DNA of 64,000 nucleotides from JBBQWZ01 sp038210135 (GTDB lineage Bacteria > Acidobacteriota > Terriglobia > Bryobacterales > Bryobacteraceae): contig JBBQWZ010000020.1 of NCBI GenBank assembly GCA_038210135.1, positions 39,609 to 103,608 on the forward strand, in the 5' to 3' direction. Positions within the stretch are counted from its first letter, which is position 1. Each line of letters starts with the position of its first letter. The position numbers were made by a program, and so were the translations under genes. The notes beneath the pieces are model-generated. The model was not told where the DNA came from and did not search any database. It was given only the letters and a program-made list of their open reading frames with translations. Shown here one piece after another: positions 53,765 through 62,906 of this stretch.

Positions 53765-55894
53765 CTATTCGAAATCCTGTTTCGACACGCGATGCTTCTC
53801 GACTTCGTCTCGCGTCCGCCACACCGGCCGCATCTTCTTGTTCGAGATCAACTCGAGTTGATCGGTCGAATGCGGCGAGCCCGCCTGCGTCGCGTTGCCG
53901 TAGCTCATCACGACCATCGCCTTGATATGCTTTCCGAACTCGATGGCGCCGACGTAACTGTCTCCGCCCGTCGCCACGTGCTTTCCATCCTGAGCCTGCG
54001 CGTAATTGATTACGCGGAAAATTCCGAGCGGGTCGCCCGAGTCTCCGTTCCCGGCGAGATCGACGCCGCCCCGGCGCAGACGATAGGCCTCGCCCCAGGC
54101 CACGTCCGCGCGGCCATATGTTTTCTTTGTCTCCGCCGCCGCGGCTTCGAGTGCCGAGACGGCCTTCGCCGGATCGGCAAGACCCTTCGGAGTTCCACGC
54201 GGATCGGACTCCGACCACGGCGTCGCGAACAGCCCGGTGACCGCCCCGGATCCTGGCCGTTGAAACTGGTGGACCCACGCCGCAAAGAGCACGCCACCGC
54301 GGCTCTCGTTGTCGGCGGTGCGGTCCCACTTCTCGAGAATCGCAACCGCTGCGGCAACGTTTGACTTTCCCCGCGCCGCCGCCAACAAGTCCAGAAGAAT
54401 GCGGTCGGCCAATTCCATCCGCGTCGAATGCTTCAGCTCGATCATCTGCTCGAACGTCATTTGATCCGCGTCGCTGATCATGCGCAGACCGCGCTGCGGA
54501 CGAAAACCGATCGCACGCGGAGCCATGTAGCTCGGGAACGTATTGGCGTCAAGCTGCGCCGGATACGTCACGCTCCAGGGCGGATCGTTGGAGTTCTGCA
54601 GCCAGCCCGCCGGTGGATCGACGACGCGCGGCAGGTCCTCATACGGATGCGTCTTCGTCCACAGCGTCTTCGACGTGTCCCCAGGAACGATCCCCGCCCA
54701 GTTGTAGTCGCCCGCGGGCCGGATCGGGATGTTGCCGCCGAACAGGTAATAAATATGCCCCTGCTTGTCCGCGTACATGATGTTGAACATCGGAATCTGT
54801 AGCCGGCTGACGGCGCTCTCGAACTGCTTCAACGTCCTGGCGTGCGACATGTCCCAATATTGCTGCACGATGCCGTAATCATCGAGGCCCGCTACACGCA
54901 GCGCGATCGGCTTCCCGTTTCGTTCGCTCACCACCGGTCCGTGGATGGATTTGCGGATCGTCAGCTTCTCGTCCCGGAACGTGCCGTTCTGCAGCCGCAC
55001 CGCAATCGTCTCGGTGGTGGTCTCGTACTGCTTCGCCGAGCCATCCCACATGTATCCGCCGCCTGGCGCAGGCGTCAGCGCGTACAAATCCGCCGCGTCG
55101 ATCGGATTAACCGTGTGCGACCAGCCCATGCGATCGTTGAACGCAATCGACATGCCGGGCTGGCCCAGCAGCATCGTCCCGTACAGATTCATTGAGCCCA
55201 CCTTGATGTGCGCTTCGTAGAACGTATAAAGATCCTGCCAGGGCAGGTGCGGATTCTGCAGCAACATCGCGTGCCGTGATGCCGACCGCTTCGGCCCTAT
55301 CGCCCACATGTTCGAGCCCGGTGCATCGACTTGTTCTTCAAACGGCCCCTGGATCGCCGCCCGATTCTGCAGCGCGGCGCGCGCCGTTTCCTGCGCTCCA
55401 TTCACCCGGCGTTCGTCGATCACGAACGTGAAGTGGAGGATGCGATTGATATGCGCCAGCACGTCGGGAGCTTCGATCGGTAGGACGCGCTTCGATTCTT
55501 CAAGCAAAGCGGACGGGTGCTCAGCGGCCCAGGCGTTAATTCCCGCGACGAAGGCCGCGATCTTCGCCTTATAGTCCGGAGTCTGCTTCTCAAACCATTC
55601 CTCGCCCCGCGCGGGAATTCCGTTCGTGCGGACCCATTTGTCGGAGGAGAGAAATTGCTCGCCGTAATATTCGGCCGCTTTCCCGCGCCCCTGCGCATAC
55701 AATTTCAGTAGCCGGTCGCCGTGGCTTTGCATCTGTGCCCAGCCCAGCGCGCGAAATGCTCCCACGTCGTCGCTGGCAAAAATGTGCGGAACGCCATACG
55801 TATCCCAAATCAGCTCGGTCCGCGCCGAAGCCATCGTCTGGGTCGCCATCACAATCGTGGTGATCGCGAGTAACTTCACGCGCAGTCGAGTCAT
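53765..55894 (-). CDS. Penicillin acylase-type N-terminal nucleophile amidase
   Basis: The 709-residue precursor has a signal peptide (MTRLRVKLLAITTIVMATQT). The alpha chain (WDTYGVPHIFASDDVGAFRA, GWAQMQSHGDRLLKLYAQGR) leads to the autocleavage site APG|SNMWAIG, making Ser194 the beta-chain nucleophile. GWSHTVNPIDAADLYAL and DPPAGWLQNSNDPP follow as in acyl-homoserine-lactone acylases and penicillin amidases. Likely periplasmic; it may cleave N-acyl bonds such as AHL signals or peptide amides. The specificity cannot be read from sequence. It is divergent from the S10 peptidase with only 64 bases between. Confidence 0.92.
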   Translation of the reverse strand: MTRLRVKLLAITTIVMATQTMASARTELIWDTYGVPHIFASDDVGAFRALGWAQMQSHGDRLLKLYAQGRGKAAEYYGEQFLSSDKWVRTNGIPARGEEWFEKQTPDYKAKIAAFVAGINAWAAEHPSALLEESKRVLPIEAPDVLAHINRILHFTFVIDERRVNGAQETARAALQNRAAIQGPFEEQVDAPGSNMWAIGPKRSASRHAMLLQNPHLPWQDLYTFYEAHIKVGSMNLYGTMLLGQPGMSIAFNDRMGWSHTVNPIDAADLYALTPAPGGGYMWDGSAKQYETTTETIAVRLQNGTFRDEKLTIRKSIHGPVVSERNGKPIALRVAGLDDYGIVQQYWDMSHARTLKQFESAVSRLQIPMFNIMYADKQGHIYYLFGGNIPIRPAGDYNWAGIVPGDTSKTLWTKTHPYEDLPRVVDPPAGWLQNSNDPPWSVTYPAQLDANTFPSYMAPRAIGFRPQRGLRMISDADQMTFEQMIELKHSTRMELADRILLDLLAAARGKSNVAAAVAILEKWDRTADNESRGGVLFAAWVHQFQRPGSGAVTGLFATPWSESDPRGTPKGLADPAKAVSALEAAAAETKKTYGRADVAWGEAYRLRRGGVDLAGNGDSGDPLGIFRVINYAQAQDGKHVATGGDSYVGAIEFGKHIKAMVVMSYGNATQAGSPHSTDQLELISNKKMRPVWRTRDEVEKHRVSKQDFE

Positions 55895-55958
55895 CTTCGC
55901 TATTATCAGAAATTCCGGCTTCCGCCACCAACTCCAATTTCCGAAGGTGTCTATCTAC

Positions 55959-57503
55959 ATGGTTCGATCGCTCGTTTTGCTGCTTGTCTTCCTCAGCTCG
56001 ACGTTGTTCGCGCAACGTCCCCAGGCGTCGGCGCAGCAAGCCCCGGCGCCGCAAGCAGGCGGCGGTCAGGGCACCGCTCCGTTGATGACCAATGCCGACG
56101 AGAAGCCGGTGGTCACGAAGCACGAGATCACCGTCGGAGGAAAGAAACTCTCCTACACCGCGACCACCGGCTACATGCCCCTCAAGAGCACCCAGGGCGA
56201 GACGGACGCCTACATGTTCTACGTCTACTACACGCTCGATGGCGTGAAGGACGTGACGAAGCGCCCGCTGTTCTTCGCCTATAACGGCGGACCCGGCTCG
56301 GCGTCGGTATGGCTGCACCTCGGCGCGCTCGGGCCGCGGCGCATCAAGATGCTAGACGACGGCAATCTCCCGCCCGCTCCTTATCAGATGGAGGATAACC
56401 CCGCTTCCTGGATCGATATCGCCGACATGGTTTTCATCGATCCGGTTGGCACCGGCTACAGCCGCGCCACCAAGACCGAGATCGCGCGCCGGTACAACAG
56501 CGTCCAGGGCGATCTGCAGAGCGTCGGCGAATTTGTCCGCGTCTTCCTCACGCGCAACGAACGCTGGCTCTCGCCGTTGTTCCTTGTCGGTGAAAGCTAC
56601 GGAACCTTCCGCTCCGCCGGACTGGCGGGCTTGCTGATCGACCAGGGCATCGCGTTCAACGGAATCGCTCTGATCTCCACCATCCTCAGCTATCAGACAG
56701 TCAGTTTTGCGCCCAGCAACGATATCGCGTACGCGCTGCATCTACCGACGTACACCGCGACGGCCTGGTACCACAAGAAGCTTTCTCCGGACCTGCAGAA
56801 GGATCTCAAGAAAGCGCTTCGCGAATCGGAAGACTACGCGCTCAACGGATACCTGCCCGCGCTCGCGAAGGGCGACCGGCTGACCGTCGCCGAGCGAAAG
56901 ACAGCCGTTGAGAAGATCGCGCGCCTCACCGGACTCGATCCGAAGATCGTGGATGAGAACGAACTCCGCGTCTCTCTCGGCCGCTATCAGAGCGAGTTGC
57001 TGCGGGACAAGAAGATGATCGCGGGCCGTTTGGATGGCCGCCTGATCGGCGCCGCGCAGATGGCCAGTCCGGCGGGCTTTGCCGAGTACGATCCGAGCAA
57101 TTCCGCCATTCGCCCACCCTACACCGCCGCGTTCGGCAACTACGTCCACGCCGAACTGGCCTTTAAGACCGACAACGTGTACTACATCCTCGGCGGCGGA
57201 ATTTTGCCGTGGGATTTCAATGTTCAGAACGGCTACGCCGAGACTGTAGACGGCTTGCGGCGCGCCCTTGCCCGGAATCCGCACATGAAGATCTACGTCG
57301 GAGCCGGCTATTACGATTTCGCCACGCCGTATTTTGCCGCGGAATTCAACTTCAGCCACATGGGCCTTCATCCATCGGTCCGGAACAATGTCAAGTTTTA
57401 TTACTACGACGCCGGCCACATGTATTACATCGACGTTCCGTCGCTCAACAAATTGAAGAAAGACATGACGGAATTCGTCGGCTGGGCCACTAGCGGCAAG
57501 TAG
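55959..57503 (+). CDS. Secreted S10-family serine carboxypeptidase
   Basis: 514 residues from ATG 55959, where the signal peptide starts (MVRSLVLLLVFLSSTLFAQ). An Ala/Gln/Pro linker follows, then an S10 alpha/beta hydrolase with RPLFFAYNGGPGSASVWLHL (oxyanion and carboxylate-binding), GESYGTFR (Ser about 212), YVGAGYYDFATPYFAAEF (Asp) and YYDAGHMYYIDVPSLNK (His). It removes C-terminal residues from peptides outside the cytoplasm. Upstream in-frame codons before 55959 are antisense to the amidase gene. Confidence 0.92.
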   Translation: MVRSLVLLLVFLSSTLFAQRPQASAQQAPAPQAGGGQGTAPLMTNADEKPVVTKHEITVGGKKLSYTATTGYMPLKSTQGETDAYMFYVYYTLDGVKDVTKRPLFFAYNGGPGSASVWLHLGALGPRRIKMLDDGNLPPAPYQMEDNPASWIDIADMVFIDPVGTGYSRATKTEIARRYNSVQGDLQSVGEFVRVFLTRNERWLSPLFLVGESYGTFRSAGLAGLLIDQGIAFNGIALISTILSYQTVSFAPSNDIAYALHLPTYTATAWYHKKLSPDLQKDLKKALRESEDYALNGYLPALAKGDRLTVAERKTAVEKIARLTGLDPKIVDENELRVSLGRYQSELLRDKKMIAGRLDGRLIGAAQMASPAGFAEYDPSNSAIRPPYTAAFGNYVHAELAFKTDNVYYILGGGILPWDFNVQNGYAETVDGLRRALARNPHMKIYVGAGYYDFATPYFAAEFNFSHMGLHPSVRNNVKFYYYDAGHMYYIDVPSLNKLKKDMTEFVGWATSGK

Positions 57504-57512
57504 CCGCCCGGC

Positions 57513-59951
57513 TCACTTCTTCACCAGGGCGGAACTGGTCGAGACCACCACTTTCGAGGGAGCCTGCCTGACCGGAATCAAGTGCGTTGTGGGATCCGAT
57601 CCCGCGCGCAGCCAGACCACTTGCGCCGGTTTGGCTCCACGCGCGGTTGGCGGATAGTAAATCTCCACCGGAATGTCGGCGGTGAAATCGTCATCCACCC
57701 CGGATTGCGTCAGCGTCACCGCGAGCTGCAGGGCGCCAGGCTTGCCTTTCAACGCATGCTTTACTTGCACGCTGGGAATTCCGGTGCCGTACACCCAATT
57801 TTCGAAGAAGTTCTCGAGCTTCGGATCGCTCACTCTTTCCTTCGGAGTCGCCGCAGGCGGTAGAAATTCCGCCGCCAGCAACCGGAATTGCTCCGTGTTG
57901 ATCGGCTTGTATGCGTAGCGTTTCGCCAGCGCCGCGATCATTTTCGAAAACCGCTCATCACCCATCCGCCGCCGGAGCATGTGCAGGATCCAGGCGCCCT
58001 TCTCGTACGTGATCGCGCGCCAGGCATCGGTGGCGTCCGAGGAACTGAGGCGGAAACCGAACGTGATCGGTCCCGCGGATTCGACCGTCTTGCCGTCCGG
58101 CCGGGGCTCGAGTAGATGTGCGCGAAATTCATCGAGAAGCCCGTCCACGATTTTCGGCCCCTTCTTCTTTTCGAGGTAGAGCAGGGCGGCGTAGTTCGCG
58201 AGAGACTCCATCAACCAGTCGTCCTGGTAGCCGCTGGTGCAAATCAGGTTGCCGAACCATTGATGCGCGGTCTCATGCGACTCGAGCATCTCGGAGAAAA
58301 ACATCTCTTTTTGCTTTCCGCGCATGTTGGCCGGCCGATCCGACGGATCCAGGTAGGCCACCGTCGATAGATACAGCAGGCCCGGAAACCCCTGGCCGAA
58401 AGTGCCCGGAATCGGCGAAACCGTCAGTGTGTTCAGCGGCGGCGGTCCGAATTGCCCGCTCATGAATTCGAAGGCCGACGCGATATCCGATGCCAGGATC
58501 TTGAGCCGAGCTTTTGGATCGGCGGGCAGTGGCGCCGGCGCGTTCACGACCTCCGGCCGTCCCAGCGTGTGCGGTCCGAAAACGGGTCCTACCTGGATCT
58601 CGCGCTGTTGCCGGCGCTGAAGCAGCGCTGCTTCGATCTGCCGGTTGCTGAAAACGTCCACGGTGAGCGGGCCTCGCGAGACGCTGGCGCGATTATATTC
58701 GCCGAGGTTGAATCCCGCCAGGCGAATCGGTGTATCGACTTTGTGCCGGACGATGCGCTCCTCGCCGTCGATCCTGTCTTCCGCCACCGCGCCGGGCAGC
58801 ACCAGACTCAAGCCGCGCGGAAATCGAAACGTGATGTCATAGATAGCGTATTCGACTCCTCGGCGTGGATACCAACTGCCCCTCGAACTGACGTAGAAGA
58901 CGTTGTTCCCGGCGGACGCGATCACCGCGCCCTCGTGCACGATCTCGACATCGTGCTCGGATCCGGCTTTCAATTCTTCCGCCGAAACGATCAGGAAAGC
59001 TTCGTCCTCGTTCGCACGCAGCGCCGATGTCCGCAGCGATTCCCGCGTCACCAGGTCAGCGGGCCGTCCGTCGATTGTCGCTGAGCTGACGCGCATCCGG
59101 CGAGACACGAACATCGGCATCGACCGAATTCCCTCGGCGGCGATCTTCACGTGGAGCGAGGTCGTCGCCTTGATCTTCAAAGCGGTGTCCATACGCGCGT
59201 CGATCTTGAATCGCGTCGCCGCGTAGCTGGCCTCTTCAATCCTGGTCCGTCCCGTGCGCACCGACCGCGAAGGAAACGCCGTCCAGATGTCATAGGCGGG
59301 ACGTCCCTCCCGCTCTGTCAACTGACCGACGATGATTTGCTCCCTCGATGTGGGGTCGTACATCACATCGAACGCGCCCAGCGTCTTGCCGACCGCGGTC
59401 ATGAAGAACAATCCGGTCGCGGCGTTTCTTCCTCGAAGCAGATCGTCCACCAGGCGCACTTCAAATCCGGGCAGCACGTTGCGCAGCACCGGGTTCCAGC
59501 GCGATTCGAGCAATGCGCCCATTTCCGGAACCTTCGCTGCTTTCTCCTCTTCCAGTCGGGCGATTATTTCCTCGGCGCCGCCGTCGGTGAACACGAACAG
59601 AGCGGATTGGATGTGCTCGTTCAAGGTTGGCGATTTAGTGAAGTTCGACAGGGACAACCGTTCGCTTCGGACTGGCGGAACGAGCAATACTTCCGCGTCG
59701 CCAGTGTCGGTGTCCCCGCTGAAGATCGCATTCAAGCGGCGCCCGTTCACGGGCTTCGTGAAGATCAGATACCCGTCGGACAGATACAACTTGATGTCTT
59801 CCCGCGTGATCTGCAGATCGCGAACGCGATAACAAGCCATGGGGTCCAGCCCGGATTCGCGGATCTGCCGCAGCAGTTCCGGAGCCGATAAGGCGCCTTC
59901 CGCGGGCAACCCGCACAGTGCCACCGACAGGAGAAGATACGAAAACCGCAC
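57513..59951 (-). CDS. Secreted M1-family metallopeptidase
   Basis: 812 residues with signal peptide (MRFSYLLLSVALCGLPAEGA). Around residue 557 the zinc site HETAHQWFGNLICTSGYQDD leads into WLMESLANYAALLYLEKKKG. The HExxH-(18)-E arrangement is that of M1 aminopeptidases; a GAMEN-type exopeptidase loop is not evident. The N-terminal half contains beta-rich domains and the C-terminal helical domain is short. Likely a periplasmic or extracellular peptidase. It converges with the S10 peptidase, 9 bases apart. Confidence 0.9.
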   Translation of the reverse strand: MRFSYLLLSVALCGLPAEGALSAPELLRQIRESGLDPMACYRVRDLQITREDIKLYLSDGYLIFTKPVNGRRLNAIFSGDTDTGDAEVLLVPPVRSERLSLSNFTKSPTLNEHIQSALFVFTDGGAEEIIARLEEEKAAKVPEMGALLESRWNPVLRNVLPGFEVRLVDDLLRGRNAATGLFFMTAVGKTLGAFDVMYDPTSREQIIVGQLTEREGRPAYDIWTAFPSRSVRTGRTRIEEASYAATRFKIDARMDTALKIKATTSLHVKIAAEGIRSMPMFVSRRMRVSSATIDGRPADLVTRESLRTSALRANEDEAFLIVSAEELKAGSEHDVEIVHEGAVIASAGNNVFYVSSRGSWYPRRGVEYAIYDITFRFPRGLSLVLPGAVAEDRIDGEERIVRHKVDTPIRLAGFNLGEYNRASVSRGPLTVDVFSNRQIEAALLQRRQQREIQVGPVFGPHTLGRPEVVNAPAPLPADPKARLKILASDIASAFEFMSGQFGPPPLNTLTVSPIPGTFGQGFPGLLYLSTVAYLDPSDRPANMRGKQKEMFFSEMLESHETAHQWFGNLICTSGYQDDWLMESLANYAALLYLEKKKGPKIVDGLLDEFRAHLLEPRPDGKTVESAGPITFGFRLSSSDATDAWRAITYEKGAWILHMLRRRMGDERFSKMIAALAKRYAYKPINTEQFRLLAAEFLPPAATPKERVSDPKLENFFENWVYGTGIPSVQVKHALKGKPGALQLAVTLTQSGVDDDFTADIPVEIYYPPTARGAKPAQVVWLRAGSDPTTHLIPVRQAPSKVVVSTSSALVKK

Positions 59952-60120
59952 GTCTTCAGTCTAGTGCGCGGCGCGTCGTTGGTGAGTCGCTTGGGGCGAA
60001 ATACACCAGAAATGCAAGCCGACCGGCCCGGCCAGCCCTTACGAAATTGGCCGGGCTACGTCTGCAATCAAAAGGTGCTGCGGTCGGTCCGCGCAGCCGC
60101 TTGAGCGGAAGCTGGGAGCA

Positions 60121-61269
60121 ATGCACAAAACCATGGTTTGCGGCGCATTGGGCGCTCTTTTGTTAGGGTCCGTCGCACTCGCCGAGCCGGGCGTCGTGCT
60201 CTCCGTGCCGCCGGATTCGAAGCGCTGGGATCTGCAGGGTCGTGCCAAGACGACCGAATACCTGGGGCGGAAATGTCTGTCTTTGGAGGGGGCTGCAGCC
60301 GTCCTGAGCGATTTCGAAATGCGTGACGCCATCGTCGATGTCGACGTAGCTGCTCCCGCCAGCCGCGGCTTCTTCGGCTTTATGTTCCGCGTCGCCAACG
60401 AAGGCGCAAACGGGGAAGAGGTCTATCTTCGCCCGCACAAGTCCGGATATCCGGATGCAATGCAATATACGCCTGTCCTGAACGGCGGCCGCAATTGGCA
60501 GATCTACAGCGGACCCGGCTTCACCGGCGCTGTCGATATTCCGAAGGGCGTCTGGTTCCACATGCGCCTCGTCGTAACTGGCGCGCAGGCGCAACTCTTC
60601 GTCACGGATATGGACAAGCCTGCTTTGGTGATGCCCGACCTGAAAAGTGGCGTCGAAAGAGGGCAGCTAGCCCTGCTGGTCCTTCAGGGCGAGACCTACT
60701 TTTCGAATTTCGAAGTCAAGACCACAGCCGACGCCCCGTGGAAGCGCAATCTGCCTGCGATGCCTCCCAACATGCTGACCAAGTGGAGCCTCTCGCCATC
60801 CTACGACGCCCTCGATCGCAATCTTGAGAAGCCCCTGACAGCGGCGGAGATCAGCTCCCTGAAGTGGCAAGACGTCGAGGCGGAAGCGCCCGGTTTCGTG
60901 CCGATCAACCGGTATCGGGACAGTCCGCGGATCAACGTTTCCTTCGCGACCGATTTTTCTAAACGAATGGACCCGCAGAAGGGTATGAAGCTGGTCTACG
61001 CCAAGGCCATCATCGAGTCCGATCGCGACCAGGTGAAGAAGCTTTCGTTCGGCTATAGCGACGACGTCAGCCTGTTCCTGAACGGCAAGATCCTGTACCG
61101 CGGGCGCAGCGCGCAGAATTTCCGCGACCCAGGCTTCCTCGGCATTATGGATCCGGAAGACGACGCGGTATACATTCCGCTGAAGAAAGGCCGTAACGAA
61201 TTGATCCTCGCGATCAGCGAGCTCGGCGGCGGCTGGGGCTTCATTTGCCGCCTCGAAAGCATGAAATAA
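60121..61269 (+). CDS. Secreted concanavalin-like/jelly-roll protein of unknown function
   Basis: The 382-residue protein has a signal peptide (MHKTMVCGALGALLLGSVAL). A first beta-sandwich follows (SDFEMRDAIVDVDVAAPASR, GFFGFMFRVANEG, YSGPGFTGAVDIPKGVWFHM, LLVLQGETYFSNFEV) of the LamG/DUF1080-like type. After about 280 a second beta domain contains YSDDVSLFLNGKILYRG and LGIMDPEDDAVYIPLKKGRN, like galactose-binding modules. No catalytic residues are obvious. A strong terminator follows, so it is a single-gene unit. Confidence 0.75.
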   Translation: MHKTMVCGALGALLLGSVALAEPGVVLSVPPDSKRWDLQGRAKTTEYLGRKCLSLEGAAAVLSDFEMRDAIVDVDVAAPASRGFFGFMFRVANEGANGEEVYLRPHKSGYPDAMQYTPVLNGGRNWQIYSGPGFTGAVDIPKGVWFHMRLVVTGAQAQLFVTDMDKPALVMPDLKSGVERGQLALLVLQGETYFSNFEVKTTADAPWKRNLPAMPPNMLTKWSLSPSYDALDRNLEKPLTAAEISSLKWQDVEAEAPGFVPINRYRDSPRINVSFATDFSKRMDPQKGMKLVYAKAIIESDRDQVKKLSFGYSDDVSLFLNGKILYRGRSAQNFRDPGFLGIMDPEDDAVYIPLKKGRNELILAISELGGGWGFICRLESMK

Positions 61270-61285
61270 GAGTCCGGCAATCATG

Positions 61286-61318
61286 AAGGGGAGGCACCAA
61301 CTCGGCGCCTCCCCTTTT
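61286..61318 (+). terminator. Rho-independent terminator
   Basis: AAGGGGAGGC (61286-61295) pairs with GCCTCCCCTT (61307-61316), loop 11 bases, ending in a T run. Because of the symmetric A/T flanks it may also serve the convergent gene ending at 61338. Confidence 0.85.
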
Positions 61319-61337
61319 CTATTTCGTTTGCCTGGAA

Positions 61338-61841
61338 CTAGATGAACATCTCTTCGTCCTGCGTGGCAGACGCTACGTTCGGACGGCCGCCCTTCAGCAG
61401 CACTTGAAACGCGGTGCGCAGACCGGCCGCGACGCCCTGCACCTCGCGCAGTGGCTTCATCACACCGTTGTGGACCACGGCGACAGTCTCTTGCGCCTTG
61501 GTCATCGCGTCGTCGAGCACCAGTTCGGCACGATCCATCTGGAATCTCGCGCGCGTCGAGGCGTCGGTCAACAAATCATCCACCTTGGCAAGTTGAACTC
61601 GCGTGGAATCGAGAATCAGATTGGTTTTAGTCGTGATTTCCAGAATCTGCTTTTTGCTTTGCGAGATCGCGTCTTCCGACGTCTCCAGAAAACGTTCGAT
61701 CCGCGGAAGCACGTGAACCAGCCGCTCGTGCGTCGCCTTCGATGCCTTCCAAATGCCGAAAAGCATCGCAGCTTGCACGCACAACGCCGCAGTCGCGGCA
61801 ACCGCCACGACGGTCATTAAGATCAGCAGGTTCTGGTCCAC
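61338..61841 (-). CDS. Membrane-anchored coiled-coil protein, DUF948-like
   Basis: The 167-residue protein has one N-terminal membrane span (NLLILMTVVAVAATAALCVQ). A long amphipathic helix follows (HVLPRIERFLETSEDAISQS, TKTNLILDSTRVQLAKVDDL, AELVLDDAMTKAQETVAVVH), ending VLLKGGRPNVA. This is the pattern of DUF948-type general stress proteins. It lies 23 bases after the YtxH gene, so the two are probably one operon. Confidence 0.75.
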   Translation of the reverse strand: MDQNLLILMTVVAVAATAALCVQAAMLFGIWKASKATHERLVHVLPRIERFLETSEDAISQSKKQILEITTKTNLILDSTRVQLAKVDDLLTDASTRARFQMDRAELVLDDAMTKAQETVAVVHNGVMKPLREVQGVAAGLRTAFQVLLKGGRPNVASATQDEEMFI

Positions 61842-61864
61842 GTAGACACCGTTTCGAAGTGGGT

Positions 61865-62200
61865 TTAGACGTTCTCAGGAGTCGTCGTGCCGGCGACCGC
61901 TTCGCGGTACGCTTGTTTTCCGGCCTCGACCGCCGCCGACAGATTATCTTTCTGCCGCCCAACGGTGGACTTAGTGCGCTCGAGGGCTTCCTCTGCGGCG
62001 GTCCGGGTCCGCTCGATTACGTTTCCGGCGGCATCGTACACTTCGTCGCCGCGGCGCTTCAGATAATCTTTTCCTTCGCCCGCTTTGCTGCGGAGAAATT
62101 CGCGCGTTTCCTCACCAGTTTTCGGCGCGAACAGAATGCCCAACGCGGCCCCCAAGCCCAATCCTAGAAAGAAAAAAGAAAGTTTGCTGTCGTCTTCCAT
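61865..62200 (-). CDS. YtxH-domain protein
   Basis: 111 residues from ATG 62200, with GGAGGAG upstream. A short hydrophobic start (SFFFLGLGLGAALGILFAPKTG) is diagnostic of YtxH (G-x-x-x-G...LFAPKSG). A charged helix follows (EETREFLRSKAGEGKDYLKR). It is a small membrane-tethered stress protein; molecular role unknown. The open frame extends upstream to 62740 but only as antisense of recX. Confidence 0.85.
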   Translation of the reverse strand: MEDDSKLSFFFLGLGLGAALGILFAPKTGEETREFLRSKAGEGKDYLKRRGDEVYDAAGNVIERTRTAAEEALERTKSTVGRQKDNLSAAVEAGKQAYREAVAGTTTPENV

Positions 62201-62324
62201 GTCGTGTTCTCCTCCACCTAATGACCCGTTTCCGGGTGGTTTTCGATCAAAGAATTTTCTCGAGGGCAAAATTCCACCCCCCGAACCGTTTTTCCTATTG
62301 CAAGTGTAGCGTACAATTTCGGGC

Positions 62325-62903
62325 GTGCCCTCTTTTGAGCATAAGCGCAACCGTGCCGCGCCCAAACCGCTGACAGCGGACGGATTGATGAACCGCGCGC
62401 TGATCCTGCTTGCCGGACGCGCTCTTTCCATCAACGAGCTAAGAGAAAAGCTCCGCCGCCGCGCCGCGGAGCCCTCCGATATTGACGATGTGCTGGTGAA
62501 GCTCAAAGATGCCGGATACCTGAACGACAGCAAACTCGCGGAGGCCTTTGCGACCGCCCGCATCGAGAACCGGTCGTTCGGAAAGATGCGCGTTCTGCGA
62601 GACTTACGCGGCCGCCGCGTCGCCCCGGCGGTGGCCGAGAAAGCCGTCGCGGAAGCGTTCCGCGACGTGGACGAAACCGCGCTGATCGAGCGCTTTCTCG
62701 AACGGAAATATCGCGGCAAAGACCTCGGAATACTGCTCAAAGACGAGCGCGAACTAGCGTCCGCCTACCGCAAACTACGCGGCGCCGGCTTCGGAACCAG
62801 CAACGCAATCAAGGTCCTCAAACGCCACGCGGCCAAAGCCGAACTACTCGAGGAAACGCCCGAGGAAGAAGACGACGGCGAGACCAAAGCGCCCACCGAG
62901 TAG
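62325..62903 (+). CDS. recX: Regulatory protein RecX
   Basis: The 192-residue protein with GTG start shows three-helix RecX repeats: NRALILLAGRALSINELREK, LKDAGYLNDSKLAEAFATAR, GKMRVLRDLRGRRVAPAVAE, and later LRGAGFGTSNAIKVLKRHA. RecX binds RecA filaments and modulates recombination. No recA is adjacent. The acidic tail (EETPEEEDDGETKAPTE) is an unusual extension. It converges with the PpiC gene, 3 bases apart. Confidence 0.88.
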   Translation: MPSFEHKRNRAAPKPLTADGLMNRALILLAGRALSINELREKLRRRAAEPSDIDDVLVKLKDAGYLNDSKLAEAFATARIENRSFGKMRVLRDLRGRRVAPAVAEKAVAEAFRDVDETALIERFLERKYRGKDLGILLKDERELASAYRKLRGAGFGTSNAIKVLKRHAAKAELLEETPEEEDDGETKAPTE

Positions 62904-62906
62904 CCG

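Noticed and set aside
53253..54329. Long version of the GNAT gene
   Set aside because: The N-terminal 190 codons are antisense-type sequence within the amidase gene; GNAT homology begins at ATG 53759.
61865..62740. 291-residue protein covering YtxH and beyond
   Set aside because: The upstream two thirds lie antisense to recX; a strong GGAGGAG site precedes ATG 62200.
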